Part shown: piece by piece, positions 34,996 through 44,825 of the stretch | How positions within the stretch are numbered: the first letter of the stretch is position 1 | How the letters are laid out: each line of letters opens with the position of its first letter | NCBI GenBank assembly: GCA_013316055.1 | Contig: WSNM01000001.1 | Span: 1-64,000 of the forward strand | Source: Clostridia bacterium | GTDB taxonomy: Bacteria > Bacillota > Clostridia > Christensenellales > Borkfalkiaceae | DNA length: 64,000 bases | Direction of reading: 5' to 3' | Notes under the pieces: generated by a model | Seen by the model: the letters and a program-made list of their open reading frames with translations, nothing else | The model's database searches: none | Told to the model about the DNA's origin: nothing | Made by a program: the position numbers and the translations under genes

Positions 34996-37023
34996 ATGGA
35001 GAAACTTAGAAATTTTTTAATAATTATTGTTGTCGGCTCGATATTTGGTTCTATAGCCTTGTTGTGTGGTTGTAGTATTAAACATCAGCCGATATATTAC
35101 AATTTAATCTATATAGCAGGCGAAGGCGGTTATATAGACGGTCAAGCGGAACAGACTGTAGAAAGCGGCAAAGACGGATTAACAGTAGTTGCCGTGCCTT
35201 ATGACGGTTATGAATTCGTTCAATGGTCAGACGGGGGAACCGAAGCTACACGGCAGGATAAAAACGTGAATTCGGATATGCGCTTTGCTGCGGAGTTTAA
35301 AGCGATAACGCCCGTAATTCCCGCACCAAAAGAATATACATTGATTTATAAAGCAAGCGCAGGCGGCTATATAGAGGGCGAAACTCATCAAACAATTAAA
35401 AGGAATGAAAACGCGGAGAAAGTAATCGCCGTACCTGAAGAAGGCTATGAGTTTGTAAGATGGTCTGACGGATTAAAAACCGCCGAACGGCAGGATGGAA
35501 ATATAAAAGCAAATGATACGATAACCGCGATATTTGATAAAAAAACTTTTATTGTCAGGTACGAGCGCAATAAAGGTGGAATGATGAGGGTAACCACAGC
35601 TGACGGTAAAAAATATGGCGGAGTATATATTGACTTTGAAGTAAAGTACGGAGAAGATTGTGAAAAGATAATAGCCGTGGAAACTTTTTTTGATGAAAAT
35701 CAAAAGTTTTTAAGTTGGGCTGATGGAGTTGAAACAGAGGAAAGACAAGAAAGAAACGTAACGTCGGATATAACAATAAAAGCGAAATTCGGCTATGAAT
35801 TGAAATATACAGTGGCGAGCGGTAAGGGAAGTATAATCGGCAATACAGTTCAGATAATAGAAAAGGGCGAGTGGTCTGAGTCGGTTGAGGCAGTTGCCGC
35901 CGAAGGATACGTATTCAGCGGTTGGTCGGATATGACAATGGATACGACGCATAAGCTGACTTACACATTGGAAAAAAGTCAGGAATATGTTGTTTATTTC
36001 GAGCCGATAGAAAGAACTTTTAAATACGATTACGGAACGGCAACGCCATTAAAAGCCGAGATAACAGTAAACAGAAACAAATTAAATGAATCAGTATTTG
36101 AAATCCCGCAAAGAGCGGACTATATATTCCGCGGATGGTATGCGGACAGCGGATATAAATTAAAGGTTGTGCATGAGAGCGGAAAGCTTATGCTCGGGTT
36201 GCAAACTTTAAATCTTGAAACGGATACGTTGTACGCAAGATGGGAAAAAATTGGCGAAGAGAAAAAGACTTATAAAATTTTGATGGTCATGATTGACGAA
36301 ATTAATTTGACGTTAGATTCTAAAAGAATTGAAGAAATAGACGAAGAAGGGTACATAGTCAGTATTTCTAAAAAACCCGTATTATTGGATTATAAAATGC
36401 GTGGAGTGGAGCGTAAGCTCTGTTCTGTAATTCCGTCTAAAATATCTTATTATCTTAACAAATGGTTTGAAGGCAGAGTTATATTCGAAGTGGATACTTA
36501 TTTCACACGCGAAACAATTAAAGATGAAGATACGTTTGATTGCGGAGTACTCAGTACCGGTCTTTTTGCGTATAACATATTTGGAGACGATATAGCGGAG
36601 ATTAAGGATATTGTAGACGAATATGAATGTACGTTAACAACGCATAGTTTCGATGATTACAATTCGTTGTTGCACGCTATGAGTACCGCAGGCATTGCCG
36701 GTCCGGTTCATGGCTCAATACATTTGGAGAGCAAACTTTTTAAAAATTTTCCCAATCAGCTTGTTATTGAAGAAACGATAAATTATAACGGCAATGGTGC
36801 AGTTGGGGACGGAAATTCCAGAGGCTTGACAACTATAGAAACTTATATACATGAATTCATTCATACGATTGAATTAAGATATAAAGATATTTATGAATTT
36901 CATGCATGCTTTTTGCCTGAAAATTACTTTGAAGGAGATAGATTATATTTATTGCATCAATTTATAAAAGACGGTGAATACGTTGGTATTCCGACTTCTT
37001 ATTGGGAAGCATTTTATAATTAA
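34996..37023 (+). CDS. Lipoprotein with InlB-type repeats and HExxH metalloprotease motif
   Basis: A 675-residue protein. A hydrophobic N-terminus ends in a lipobox-like LLCGC, suggesting a lipid-anchored surface protein. Residues ~30-350 hold at least four InlB B-like repeats (pattern: GGYI-G----T------VVAVP--GYEFV-WSDG). A Listeria-Bacteroides-type repeat (FRGWYADSGYKLKV) follows. The C-terminal half ends with IHEFIHTIELRY, a zinc-binding HExxH (H619, E620, H623); the third ligand is not certain. Base use is clearly richer in A/T than the flanking genes, suggesting acquisition. No ribosome site is seen before ATG 34996. Confidence 0.75.
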   Translation: MEKLRNFLIIIVVGSIFGSIALLCGCSIKHQPIYYNLIYIAGEGGYIDGQAEQTVESGKDGLTVVAVPYDGYEFVQWSDGGTEATRQDKNVNSDMRFAAEFKAITPVIPAPKEYTLIYKASAGGYIEGETHQTIKRNENAEKVIAVPEEGYEFVRWSDGLKTAERQDGNIKANDTITAIFDKKTFIVRYERNKGGMMRVTTADGKKYGGVYIDFEVKYGEDCEKIIAVETFFDENQKFLSWADGVETEERQERNVTSDITIKAKFGYELKYTVASGKGSIIGNTVQIIEKGEWSESVEAVAAEGYVFSGWSDMTMDTTHKLTYTLEKSQEYVVYFEPIERTFKYDYGTATPLKAEITVNRNKLNESVFEIPQRADYIFRGWYADSGYKLKVVHESGKLMLGLQTLNLETDTLYARWEKIGEEKKTYKILMVMIDEINLTLDSKRIEEIDEEGYIVSISKKPVLLDYKMRGVERKLCSVIPSKISYYLNKWFEGRVIFEVDTYFTRETIKDEDTFDCGVLSTGLFAYNIFGDDIAEIKDIVDEYECTLTTHSFDDYNSLLHAMSTAGIAGPVHGSIHLESKLFKNFPNQLVIEETINYNGNGAVGDGNSRGLTTIETYIHEFIHTIELRYKDIYEFHACFLPENYFEGDRLYLLHQFIKDGEYVGIPTSYWEAFYN

Positions 37024-37097
37024 GGAGAAGAGTATGAAATAAAAATATTAAAAAGAGAAACTTTTGGGTTCTATTCATTTTAATTGTGGCTGAATAA

Positions 37098-37131
37098 AAG
37101 GGCTTCTGTAAAATACAGAAGCCCTTGCTTT
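37098..37131. terminator. Bidirectional terminator
   Basis: AAGGGCTTCTGTA (37098-37110) pairs with 37114-37126 around AAA, followed by CTTTT; it lies between the lipoprotein gene and the convergent GGGtGRT gene. Confidence 0.85.
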
Positions 37132-37150
37132 TATACTATATATTGTAAAA

Positions 37151-38152
37151 TTATTTCGTCATTGCTTCCTGAACGGCTACTGCGACTGCAACCGTTGCGC
37201 CGACCATAGGGTTGTTGCCCATACCGATAAGTCCCATCATTTCAACGTGAGCGGGAACGGAGGAGGAGCCTGCAAACTGCGCGTCCGAATGCATACGTCC
37301 CATCGTGTCGGTCATACCGTAGCTGGAAGGACCGGCCGCCATATTGTCGGGGTGCAGTGTTCTGCCCGTGCCGCCGCCGGACGCAACCGAAAAGTACTTA
37401 ACGCCGTTTTCAACGCACCATTTTTTATAGGTGCCTGCAACGGGGTGCTGGAAGCGTGTGGGGTTGGTGGAGTTACCCGTAATCGAAACGGAAACATGCT
37501 CCAACTTCATAATCGCAACGCCCTCGGGCACGTTGTCCGCGCCGTAGCATTTAACCTTTGCTCTTGCGCCGTCCGAGAATGCAACGCTGTCAACAACCTT
37601 TACCGTTTCGGTGTAGGGGTCAAACTGCGTTCTGCAATAGGTGAAGCCGTTAATTCTCGAAATTATATAAGCCGCATCCTTACCCAAACCGTTAAGGATA
37701 ACTCTCAAAGGCTTAGTGCGCACCTTGTTTGCGTTTTCCGCAATTTTAATCGCGCCCTCTGCCGCCGCAAACGATTCGTGACCCGCGAGGAAGCAGAAGC
37801 AGTCCGTTTCTTCCGACAGCAGCATAGAGCCGAGGTTTCCGTGACCTTCGCCGACCTTTCTGTTTTCCGCAACCGAGCCGGGAATGCAGAAGCTCTGCAA
37901 GCCTACGCCGATTTTAACGGCCGCGTCGCTTGCCTTTTTGCAGCCGCTTTTTATTGCGATTGCCGCGCCTACGGTGTACGCCCATACCGCGTTTTCAAAG
38001 CAGATAGGCTGCGTGCCGCGTACTATTTTGTCTACGTCTATTCCCTTTTTAAGGGTAATGTCGCGGCATTCCTCGATTGATTTAATGCCGTATTCCTTCA
38101 AAACGGAGAGAATTTTCTTTTCTCTTCTTTCATAGCTTTCAAAAAGCGCCAT
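37151..38152 (-). CDS. GGGtGRT protein
   Basis: A 333-residue protein of the uncharacterised GGGtGRT family, named after a motif seen here as SGGGTGRTLHPDN (about residues 266-278). The family is common in Clostridia and always travels with a NifU-like scaffold, as here, which suggests a role linked to iron-sulfur clusters. Several conserved Cys are present (for example CFCFLAGHESF and GFTYCRTQFDP). The start overlaps the stop of the upstream scaffold gene by one base. The biochemical activity is unknown. Confidence 0.88.
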   Translation of the reverse strand: MALFESYERREKKILSVLKEYGIKSIEECRDITLKKGIDVDKIVRGTQPICFENAVWAYTVGAAIAIKSGCKKASDAAVKIGVGLQSFCIPGSVAENRKVGEGHGNLGSMLLSEETDCFCFLAGHESFAAAEGAIKIAENANKVRTKPLRVILNGLGKDAAYIISRINGFTYCRTQFDPYTETVKVVDSVAFSDGARAKVKCYGADNVPEGVAIMKLEHVSVSITGNSTNPTRFQHPVAGTYKKWCVENGVKYFSVASGGGTGRTLHPDNMAAGPSSYGMTDTMGRMHSDAQFAGSSSVPAHVEMMGLIGMGNNPMVGATVAVAVAVQEAMTK

Positions 38153-38880
38153 TAGTCCTTAACCTCCTTGTCCGTTCTGGGGTCAATATGCTTTACGGCG
38201 CCGCTCTCGTAGGAGTATCTGCCGTAGGTGCCGATAGCTTTTTCGTATGCCTCGTTGGGTGAAAGACCTTTCTTAATAAAGTCGGTCATTTTGCCCAAAG
38301 CAACGAATTTGTAGCCGCAAATTTCATTGTTTTTGTCAAGCGCAAGCGCAATTACGTAGCCTTCTGCCATTTCAAGGTATCTTGCGCCCTTCAAAGCCGT
38401 GCCGTACATTGTGCCCACCTGCGAGCGAAGTCCCTTGCCCAAATCTTCCAGACCCGCGCCGATGGGAAGTCCGTCCTCGGAGAACGCGGACTGCGTTCTG
38501 CCGTATACGATTTGCAGGAACAGCTCGCGCATGGCGGTGTTAATCGCGTCGCACACAAGGTCTGTGTTCAAGGCCTCCAAAATCGTCTTGTGGGGCAGAA
38601 TTTCCGCAGCCATAGCGGCGGAGTGGGTCATGCCTGAGCAGCCTATGGTTTCGACAAGCGCCTCCTGAATAATTCCGTCCTTAACGTTAAGGGTAAGCTT
38701 GCAGGCGCCCTGCTGAGGCGCGCACCAGCCGATACCGTGCGTCAGACCCTTGATGTCCTTGATTTCCTTTGCCTGAATCCACTGCCCTTCCTCGGGAATG
38801 GGAGCGGGTCCGTGCTCGAATCTTCCGGAAACGCCCTTGGCAACGCAAATCATATTTTCAATGTCTTTTGAATATTGCAT
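38152..38880 (-). CDS. Iron-sulfur cluster assembly scaffold protein, NifU/IscU-like
   Basis: A 242-residue protein with an IscU/NifU N-terminal fold. ETIGCSGMTHSAAMAAEIL near 77-95 corresponds to the cluster-binding Cys and helix of NifU. An unusual GWCAPQQGACKL insertion near 51-62 adds two Cys. It is annotated in Clostridia together with the GGGtGRT protein as a two-gene unit. GGAGG precedes ATG 38880. The pair has its own promoter at 38967-38939. Confidence 0.85.
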   Translation of the reverse strand: MQYSKDIENMICVAKGVSGRFEHGPAPIPEEGQWIQAKEIKDIKGLTHGIGWCAPQQGACKLTLNVKDGIIQEALVETIGCSGMTHSAAMAAEILPHKTILEALNTDLVCDAINTAMRELFLQIVYGRTQSAFSEDGLPIGAGLEDLGKGLRSQVGTMYGTALKGARYLEMAEGYVIALALDKNNEICGYKFVALGKMTDFIKKGLSPNEAYEKAIGTYGRYSYESGAVKHIDPRTDKEVKD

Positions 38881-38938
38881 TACTGTTCCTCCAAAATATT
38901 TTTAAAATTTACATTCAGCTTTTTTAACAGCCTAAGCT

Positions 38939-38967
38939 ATTATATCACGCATAAAGCATTTAAGCAA
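38939..38967 (-). promoter_or_regulatory. Promoter of the scaffold/GGGtGRT operon
   Basis: Minus strand TTGCTT (38967-38962), 17-base spacer, TATAAT (38944-38939). The 235-base divergent region to mcsA otherwise shows only a weak plus-strand promoter (TTGTTT 39020, TATAAT 39045, 19-base spacer). Confidence 0.7.
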
Positions 38968-39115
38968 TATTAATTCGATAAAAAAATAACAAAAAATTTA
39001 ATATAAGCCGCAGGTTTTTTTGTTTATCCGCGTCCGATTTGTTGTATAATTAAAGTGAACAAAAAAATTTCTCACCAATGCCGAGTAAGCGGCAGGTTTA
39101 TAAAGGTAGTAATAG

Positions 39116-39607
39116 ATGCTTTGTCAGCACTGCAAAAAAAACACGGCGACGTATAACCGCGTCGAGGATATAAACGGAGAGCTGTTCGAAACCCACCTCT
39201 GCAAAAGCTGTTATATAAAGCTTTTCGGCGGGCTTAACTCGCTTAATACGGTCGGGGATATAAACGCGTTGCTGTTCGGTTCGCCGGTAAAACGGCGCAA
39301 GGCCTGCCCCGTCTGCGGCACAACCTACAATGATTACGAGCGCACGGGACTTTTGGGCTGTGCCAGCTGCTACGACGTTTTTAAGGAAGAGCTTTTGCCC
39401 GCGATAGACAGAATACACGGCAAAACCCGTCATGTCGGCAGGGTCGGCGCCAACAACGACGACCACGGTCTTTACCGCAGACTTAAAGCCTTGCAGGAGC
39501 AGCTCGAGGTTGCGCTACGCAACAAGCAGTATGCCGAGGCGGGCAGACTCAACAAGCGCATAGACGAAATCACCAAAGCATTGTACGGAGGCGGAAATGA
39601 CAGCTGA
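39116..39607 (+). CDS. mcsA: McsA, activator of protein arginine kinase
   Basis: McsA is a zinc protein that activates McsB, which tags damaged proteins with phosphoarginine for ClpCP. The 163-residue protein has four Cys pairs (CQHC, CKSC, CPVC, CASC) and a C-terminal UVR motif (LKALQEQLEVALRNKQYAEAG). It overlaps mcsB by 11 bases. The usual first gene of the operon, ctsR, is absent. Confidence 0.95.
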   Translation: MLCQHCKKNTATYNRVEDINGELFETHLCKSCYIKLFGGLNSLNTVGDINALLFGSPVKRRKACPVCGTTYNDYERTGLLGCASCYDVFKEELLPAIDRIHGKTRHVGRVGANNDDHGLYRRLKALQEQLEVALRNKQYAEAGRLNKRIDEITKALYGGGNDS

Positions 39608-40628
39608 TAACCTATCAAAGACGGTCGTATCCACGCGCGTCCGCCTTGCAAGAAATTTAGAGGGCTATCCGTTCCCCTCGCATTTAAAGGACGAAAAGCA
39701 GGCAAAGGAAATTATCCGCCTTGTTTCAAGCGGGCTTTCCCGTGTGGACGGCTTCAACAGTCCCGACGAGTTCAGGCTCTATTACATGGACGCCGTGTCC
39801 GAGGAGGAGGCGCTCTCGTTAAAGGAAAACCACCTTATAAGCCCTAAGCTGATAGAAAACAGGCGCTATTCCGCCGCGCTTATCAACAGCGACAAAAGCA
39901 TATCCATAATGCTGAACGAGGAGGACCATTTGCGCGAGCAGTGCATAGTCAAGGGGTTAGAGCTACGCCCCGCATACGAGGCTATGTCGCAGATAGACGC
40001 AAGAATTTCCGCGTCCATGAAGTTCGCCTTTGACGAGCAGTTCGGCTATCTTACGGCGTGTCCGACAAACCTCGGCACGGGCTTGCGCGCTTCGGTAATG
40101 TTCTTTTTGCCGGCGCTTACAATCAACGGCGTCATGCCAAAAATGATACGCAGCATATCCCGCCTCGGCCTTACCGTGCGCGGCATCTACGGCGAGGGCA
40201 GCGAGGCAGAGGGCTATATGTACCAAATCAGCAACGAGGTCACCCTCGGCGTTTCCGAGGAGGAAATTCTCTCCTCCGTGGAGGACGTGGTAAGAAAGGT
40301 CTGCGCATTAGAGGAAAACGAGCGCAACGTTTTAAAGGGCGGCGCGTCCTCGCTCGATTTGCGGGATAACTGTCTGCGCTCATATGGAATACTCACCAAT
40401 TGCGTAAAGCTTTCCACAAGCGAGCTTATCAAGCTTGCCGCAAACGTAAAGCTGGGCGCTTGCCTCGGCTGGATAAGCCTTGCCGACGTATCGCTTATCG
40501 ACGATTTGGTGGTAAAAATGCGCCCTTCAAACATAACCGCGGCGGCGCAAAGACAGCTTTCCGCAGTGGAGCGGGATATGTACCGTGCCGAGGCGGTGGG
40601 TAAATATTTAAAGAAGCTTATAGGCTAA
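39597..40628 (+). CDS. mcsB: Protein arginine kinase McsB
   Basis: A 343-residue phosphagen-kinase-like enzyme that phosphorylates arginine in unfolded proteins. The STRVRLARNLEGYPFP start motif is typical. The CPTNLGTGLRASV segment near 160 corresponds to the phosphagen kinase active-site loop with its Cys, and RGIYGEGSEA follows near 195. It overlaps mcsA and precedes clpC by 51 bases. Confidence 0.96.
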   Translation: MTADNLSKTVVSTRVRLARNLEGYPFPSHLKDEKQAKEIIRLVSSGLSRVDGFNSPDEFRLYYMDAVSEEEALSLKENHLISPKLIENRRYSAALINSDKSISIMLNEEDHLREQCIVKGLELRPAYEAMSQIDARISASMKFAFDEQFGYLTACPTNLGTGLRASVMFFLPALTINGVMPKMIRSISRLGLTVRGIYGEGSEAEGYMYQISNEVTLGVSEEEILSSVEDVVRKVCALEENERNVLKGGASSLDLRDNCLRSYGILTNCVKLSTSELIKLAANVKLGACLGWISLADVSLIDDLVVKMRPSNITAAAQRQLSAVERDMYRAEAVGKYLKKLIG

Positions 40629-40679
40629 GCCTTTTAAGCAAAACTCAACCATATTACGGGGGTAATTAAAAAAAACGGT

Positions 40680-43208
40680 ATGAATTTCAATAAATTTACA
40701 GATAATTTACAGCAGGTAATTTCAGTCGCGGAGGAGGCGGCAAAAATCTACGGCAGCAGCTATATCGGCAGCGAGCACATAGTTTTTGCAATGCTCAACT
40801 GCCCCGACTGTACTGCGTGCAAGGTGCTTGTATCTTGCGACGTGTCGGAAGCGTCCTACCGCGAATATTTCCAGCGCTCCATCGATAAGCGCTCCAATAT
40901 AACGGGCTATACCCCGCGCACAAAGCACATGATAGAGCGCGCGTTAGAGCTTTCAATAGACATCAACGGCGAGGACTCTCTTGCCGGTACCGAGCATATG
41001 CTGCTTGCCGTTATGTCCTCAAACGATTGCCTTGCAATGCGCATACTCTATGCGCTGGGCATAAATATCGCGGTGCTTGCGGGCAAGCTCGACCTTGTTA
41101 TAAACGGCGGCGTTTCCGAGCTGTTTCAGGAGGAGGAAAACGAGGACCCCTTCAAGGGCTTTGCGGAAAGTCTTTTTTCTTCCGCTCATTCCTCGGGCGC
41201 GTCCTCGGCGAAAAAGCCCAAGGAAAGCCGTACCGCAAGCCCGCTGGATAAGTCCGTGCTTCAATACGGCTCCGACCTCACCCAAAAGGCGCGCGAGGGC
41301 AAAATAGACCCCGTTATCGGCCGCAAAAAGGAAATCGACAAAATTATACAGGTGCTTTCCCGCCGCACTAAAAACAACCCCGTGCTTATAGGCGAGCCGG
41401 GCGTAGGCAAAAGCGCGGTTGTGGAGGGTCTTGCTCAGGCAATAGTCAAAAACGAGGTGCCCGACCTGCTCAAAAACAAGCTTGTGTTTTCGCTTGACCT
41501 TGCGGGTATGGTTGCGGGCGCAAAGTACCGCGGCGACTTCGAGGAAAGGCTTAAAAACGCAATCGACGCAATAAAGCGCAACGGCAATGTAATACTTTTC
41601 ATAGACGAAATTCACCAGATTGTCGGCGCGGGAGCCACCTCCGAGGGCAATATGGACGCGGCAAATATTTTAAAGCCCATGCTTGCCCGCGGCGAGCTGC
41701 AAACGGTCGGCGCGACCACTCTCGAGGAATACAGAAAATATATCGAAAAGGATTCCGCCCTCGAACGCCGCTTCACTCCCGTTCAGGTTGACGAGCCGAG
41801 CGTTGAGGACACCGTAGAAATTTTAAGAGGTCTGCGCGACAAGTACGAAGCCCACCACAAGGTCGTAATAACCGATGAGGCGATTATTGCCGCAGCAACC
41901 CTTTCCGACAGATATATCACCGACAGATTTTTGCCAGACAAGGCAATCGACCTTATAGACGAGGCGGCCTCGCGCGCGCGCTTAAATGCAATGAACAGCC
42001 CCGACGAGGTGAAGGAGCTCGAAGAAAAGTTAAAGCGCTTGAACCTTGAAAAGAATAAGGCGGCCAAGGGTGAAAATTATACTCAGGCTCAGAAGCTTGT
42101 CGTAGAAATTAACGAAATTCAGGAAAAAATCAAAAAGCTGACCTCCGAATGGAAGGGAGAAAAGCAGACCACCGCGCCCAATATCGGCGGCAACGAAATC
42201 GCGGATATAGTCAGCGGCTGGACGGGCGTGCCCGTAATCAAGCTGACCGAGCAGGAAAGTGAAAAGCTTCTGCATCTGGAAGAGAACCTTCACAAGCGCA
42301 TAATAGGACAGGACGAGGCTGTTTCGGCAGTTTCCAAGGCAATACGCCGCGCCCGCGCGGGACTTAACGAACCCGACAAGCCGATAGGCTCGTTCATATT
42401 CGTTGGACCTACGGGCGTAGGTAAAACCGACCTTGCCAAGGCGCTTGCGGAAACCATGTTCGGCGACGAAAAATTAATGATAAGGCTGGATATGTCGGAG
42501 TTTATGGAAAAGCATTCCGTTTCCAAGCTTATCGGCGCGCCTCCGGGCTATATCGGCTATGACGACAACAACGGCGGACAGCTTACCGAAAAGGTGCGCC
42601 GCAAGCCCTATTCCGTCGTGCTATTCGACGAGGTGGAAAAGGCCCACCCCGACGTTTTCAACGTGCTTCTGCAAATTCTGGACGACGGCAGACTGACCGA
42701 CAGCAAGGGCAGGGTAATCAACTTCAAAAATACCATAATAATTATGACCTCCAACGTCGGCGCAAGCCGCATAAAAAAGATGTCCAATTTCGGTTTTTCT
42801 GCAGGCGACGAGGCGGATACGGGCTACGAAAAAATGAAGGAGGACATAAACGAAGCGCTTAAAGAGCAGTTTAAGCCCGAATTTTTGAACCGTCTTGACG
42901 AAATTATCATCTTCCGCAAGCTCAGCAAGGAAGAGGCGGGTAAAATCTGCTACAAGATTATAGACGCGCTTTCGGAAAGACTTAAAAACAAAAATATCAG
43001 CCTTGTCATTTCAGACGAGGCTATGGACAAAATTTTGGACGAGGGCTACAATGATATGTTCGGCGCCCGCCCGCTTAAAAGGGTTGTTCAAAAGCGTATA
43101 GAGGACAGACTTTCCGACGAAATTCTTGCGGGACATATTCTTCCCAACGAAACCGTCACCGTAACCGTGGCAGACGGCGGACTTGTTTTCCGCTCCGACA
43201 AGCGGTAA
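40680..43208 (+). CDS. clpC: ClpC, AAA+ unfoldase of the ClpCP protease
   Basis: An 842-residue Hsp100 protein that unfolds substrates, including phosphoarginine-marked ones, and feeds them to ClpP. N-terminal Clp_N repeats (1-145), AAA1 with Walker [11 protein letters not shown] (near 238), a middle UVR segment (about 440-480) and AAA2 with [14 protein letters not shown] (near 576) are in the expected order. A ClpP-binding loop should lie near [15 protein letters not shown] sequence after 690 but is not obvious. The ribosome site is weak. A terminator follows. Confidence 0.96.
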   Translation: MNFNKFTDNLQQVISVAEEAAKIYGSSYIGSEHIVFAMLNCPDCTACKVLVSCDVSEASYREYFQRSIDKRSNITGYTPRTKHMIERALELSIDINGEDSLAGTEHMLLAVMSSNDCLAMRILYALGINIAVLAGKLDLVINGGVSELFQEEENEDPFKGFAESLFSSAHSSGASSAKKPKESRTASPLDKSVLQYGSDLTQKAREGKIDPVIGRKKEIDKIIQVLSRRTKNNPVLIGEPGVGKSAVVEGLAQAIVKNEVPDLLKNKLVFSLDLAGMVAGAKYRGDFEERLKNAIDAIKRNGNVILFIDEIHQIVGAGATSEGNMDAANILKPMLARGELQTVGATTLEEYRKYIEKDSALERRFTPVQVDEPSVEDTVEILRGLRDKYEAHHKVVITDEAIIAAATLSDRYITDRFLPDKAIDLIDEAASRARLNAMNSPDEVKELEEKLKRLNLEKNKAAKGENYTQAQKLVVEINEIQEKIKKLTSEWKGEKQTTAPNIGGNEIADIVSGWTGVPVIKLTEQESEKLLHLEENLHKRIIGQDEAVSAVSKAIRRARAGLNEPDKPIGSFIFVGPTGVGKTDLAKALAETMFGDEKLMIRLDMSEFMEKHSVSKLIGAPPGYIGYDDNNGGQLTEKVRRKPYSVVLFDEVEKAHPDVFNVLLQILDDGRLTDSKGRVINFKNTIIIMTSNVGASRIKKMSNFGFSAGDEADTGYEKMKEDINEALKEQFKPEFLNRLDEIIIFRKLSKEEAGKICYKIIDALSERLKNKNISLVISDEAMDKILDEGYNDMFGARPLKRVVQKRIEDRLSDEILAGHILPNETVTVTVADGGLVFRSDKR

Positions 43209-43247
43209 AATGCGGTAAAATGCGGTCGCAATTCAATAAAAATTATC

Positions 43248-43282
43248 AAAAAGCCCCTATAGCGGTGTATTTCATAGGGATT
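43248..43282 (+). repeat. Left copy of inverted hairpin repeat flanking the GNAT gene
   Basis: AAAAAGCCCCTATA, a 12-base middle, then ATAGGGATT. The same outer bases recur in reverse orientation at 43913-43947 on the other side of the GNAT gene; the middles differ. Each copy is itself a stem-loop (CCCTATA with TATAGGG). Confidence 0.6.
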
Positions 43283-43316
43283 AAAGCAAGGACGATAATC
43301 AGTCCTTGCTTTTTTA
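43283..43316 (+). terminator. Intrinsic terminator after clpC
   Basis: AAAGCAAGGAC (43283-43293) pairs with 43302-43312 and runs into six T. Confidence 0.9.
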
Positions 43317-43333
43317 TTGTGTTATGCTATAAT
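43306..43333 (+). promoter_or_regulatory. Promoter of the GNAT gene
   Basis: TTGCTT (43306-43311), 16-base spacer, TATAAT (43328-43333). The -35 lies within the terminator of clpC. Confidence 0.6.
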
Positions 43334-43366
43334 GATTGTACGATAAACAGTAATTTAGAGGACTAA

Positions 43367-43822
43367 ATGATTATCAGACAATATACGCCGAAAGACTGCG
43401 AGGATTTAGTAAAACTGTTTTATCATACCGTTCATACTATAAACGCCAAAGATTATTCGCAAGAGCAGTTAAATGTTTGGGCTACTGACAAAATAGATTT
43501 AGAGGTGTGGAATAAATCACTTTCCGAGCATTATACTGTTGTTGCGGTTGAAAATAATATTATAGTCGGGTTTGGTGATATTGATAAATCGGGTTATCTT
43601 GATAGGCTGTTTGTTCACGGGGACTATCAGCGACGTGGAATTGCAACAGCAATCTGTAACGAGTTAGAACGCGCTGTTAAGGTAGATAAAATTATTACTC
43701 ACGCATCTATAACGGCTAAACCTTTCTTTGAACAAAGAGGTTTTAATGTGGTCAAAGAGCAACAAGTTTTAAGAAAAGGAATTGCTTTGACTAATTATGT
43801 AATGGCAAAACAAGTACGATAA
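43367..43822 (+). CDS. GNAT-family N-acetyltransferase
   Basis: A 151-residue GNAT fold protein; the acetyl-CoA loop is visible as LFVHGDYQRRGIATAIC (about residues 84-100), followed by the typical ASITAKPFFEQRGF segment. The substrate is unknown. It is A/T-richer than its neighbours and is enclosed by inverted hairpin repeats (43248-43282 and 43913-43947), which suggests acquisition as a small cassette. GAGG precedes ATG. Confidence 0.9.
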   Translation: MIIRQYTPKDCEDLVKLFYHTVHTINAKDYSQEQLNVWATDKIDLEVWNKSLSEHYTVVAVENNIIVGFGDIDKSGYLDRLFVHGDYQRRGIATAICNELERAVKVDKIITHASITAKPFFEQRGFNVVKEQQVLRKGIALTNYVMAKQVR

Positions 43823-43855
43823 ATTTCAATTTATCTTTATAATCTTGTATAAAGC

Positions 43856-43894
43856 ATAGCGCACTATACTTCGCAAGCGAAGATAGTGCGCTAT
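43856..43894 (+). terminator. Terminator after the GNAT gene
   Basis: ATAGCGCACTAT pairs with ATAGTGCGCTAT and inside it CTTCGC with GCGAAG, followed by TTCTTT. Confidence 0.8.
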
Positions 43895-43912
43895 TTCTTT
43901 GACCACAAGGAA

Positions 43913-43947
43913 AATCCCTATAACAGATACACTTATAGGGGCTTTTT
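43913..43947 (-). repeat. Right copy of inverted hairpin repeat flanking the GNAT gene
   Basis: Reverse-orientation partner of 43248-43282: 14 identical bases at one end and 9 at the other, 12-base middle different. Followed by TTTTT on the plus strand, so it may also terminate. The next 140 bases to the trhA gene contain short repeats (TGTAGAGC twice) and no gene. Confidence 0.6.
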
Positions 43948-44091
43948 GCATTCTACTCACGGTAGAGAGCATTTTCAGGGGGTGTAGAGCCGTAAAAAAT
44001 ATATGTAGAGCGCGTAAGCGCAGGTGTAGGTTTACCTTTGCCTCAAGCCGTATATAATTATAAGGCAAATTATTAAAGGCGGTACGCAACA

Positions 44092-44772
44092 ATGCAAAAA
44101 GCTGCAGTTTATCCCGCGGCGCGGCAGAACAGGCCCGCGCCCGAATACACCAAGGGCGAAGAAATTTTCAACGCCGTATCCCACATAGTCGGCGGCGCGC
44201 TCGGGCTCGCCGCGCTGATAACCTTACTTATTTTCGCCTACCCTAACGCGGGGTATATGGCTTCAGTGGCGGCGTTCGGCGTCAGCGTAATCGTGCTTTA
44301 TACCATGAGCGCGCTCTATCATTTTCTCCCGCGCGGCGGCGGCAAAAGGGTCTTTCGCATATTCGACCACTGCACAATATTTCTTCTTATTGCCGGCACC
44401 TATACGCCCTTCTGCGTAATTGCCCTCGGGCTTTCCACCTTGGGCATAATTATTATCGTAATCGAATGGGCGCTTGCCGTTCTCGGCATAACGGGCAACG
44501 CAATCGCAATGCACAATAAGGTGATAAAGGGTATCTCGATGGCGTTTTACTGCATAATGGGCTGGCTTATTCTAATCGCCTTCGGCGAGCTGTGGCAAAA
44601 GCTTACCGTTGCGGAGTTCGCTCTACTGCTTGCGGGCGGGCTTGCGTACACTCTCGGCATAATCTTTTACGCCCTCGGCAAAAAAATAAAGTATTTTCAT
44701 TCCGTATGGCATTTGTTTGACGTTGCGGGCACCGCGTTGCAGTTTGCAAGCCTGCTTTTATTGCTTATTTAA
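44092..44772 (+). CDS. trhA: PAQR-family membrane protein TrhA (hemolysin III type)
   Basis: A 226-residue seven-helix membrane protein of the hemolysin III/adiponectin-receptor-like family. The family's metal-site residues are visible in MSALYHFLPR, FDHCTIFLLIAGTYTPFC and the C-terminal HSVWHLFDVAG (two His). In bacteria these proteins are linked to membrane fluidity homeostasis; the hemolysin name is historical. It is a single gene. Confidence 0.93.
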   Translation: MQKAAVYPAARQNRPAPEYTKGEEIFNAVSHIVGGALGLAALITLLIFAYPNAGYMASVAAFGVSVIVLYTMSALYHFLPRGGGKRVFRIFDHCTIFLLIAGTYTPFCVIALGLSTLGIIIIVIEWALAVLGITGNAIAMHNKVIKGISMAFYCIMGWLILIAFGELWQKLTVAEFALLLAGGLAYTLGIIFYALGKKIKYFHSVWHLFDVAGTALQFASLLLLLI

Positions 44773-44825
44773 GGCGTAAGCGCTGTTGCCGTACCCTTGC
44801 TATTTAGCGTCCGAAAAAACTTTTC

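Noticed and set aside
38881..39116. CIRCE or CtsR operator upstream of mcsA
   Set aside because: Neither the TTAGCACTC inverted repeat nor tandem GGTCAAA heptads occur.
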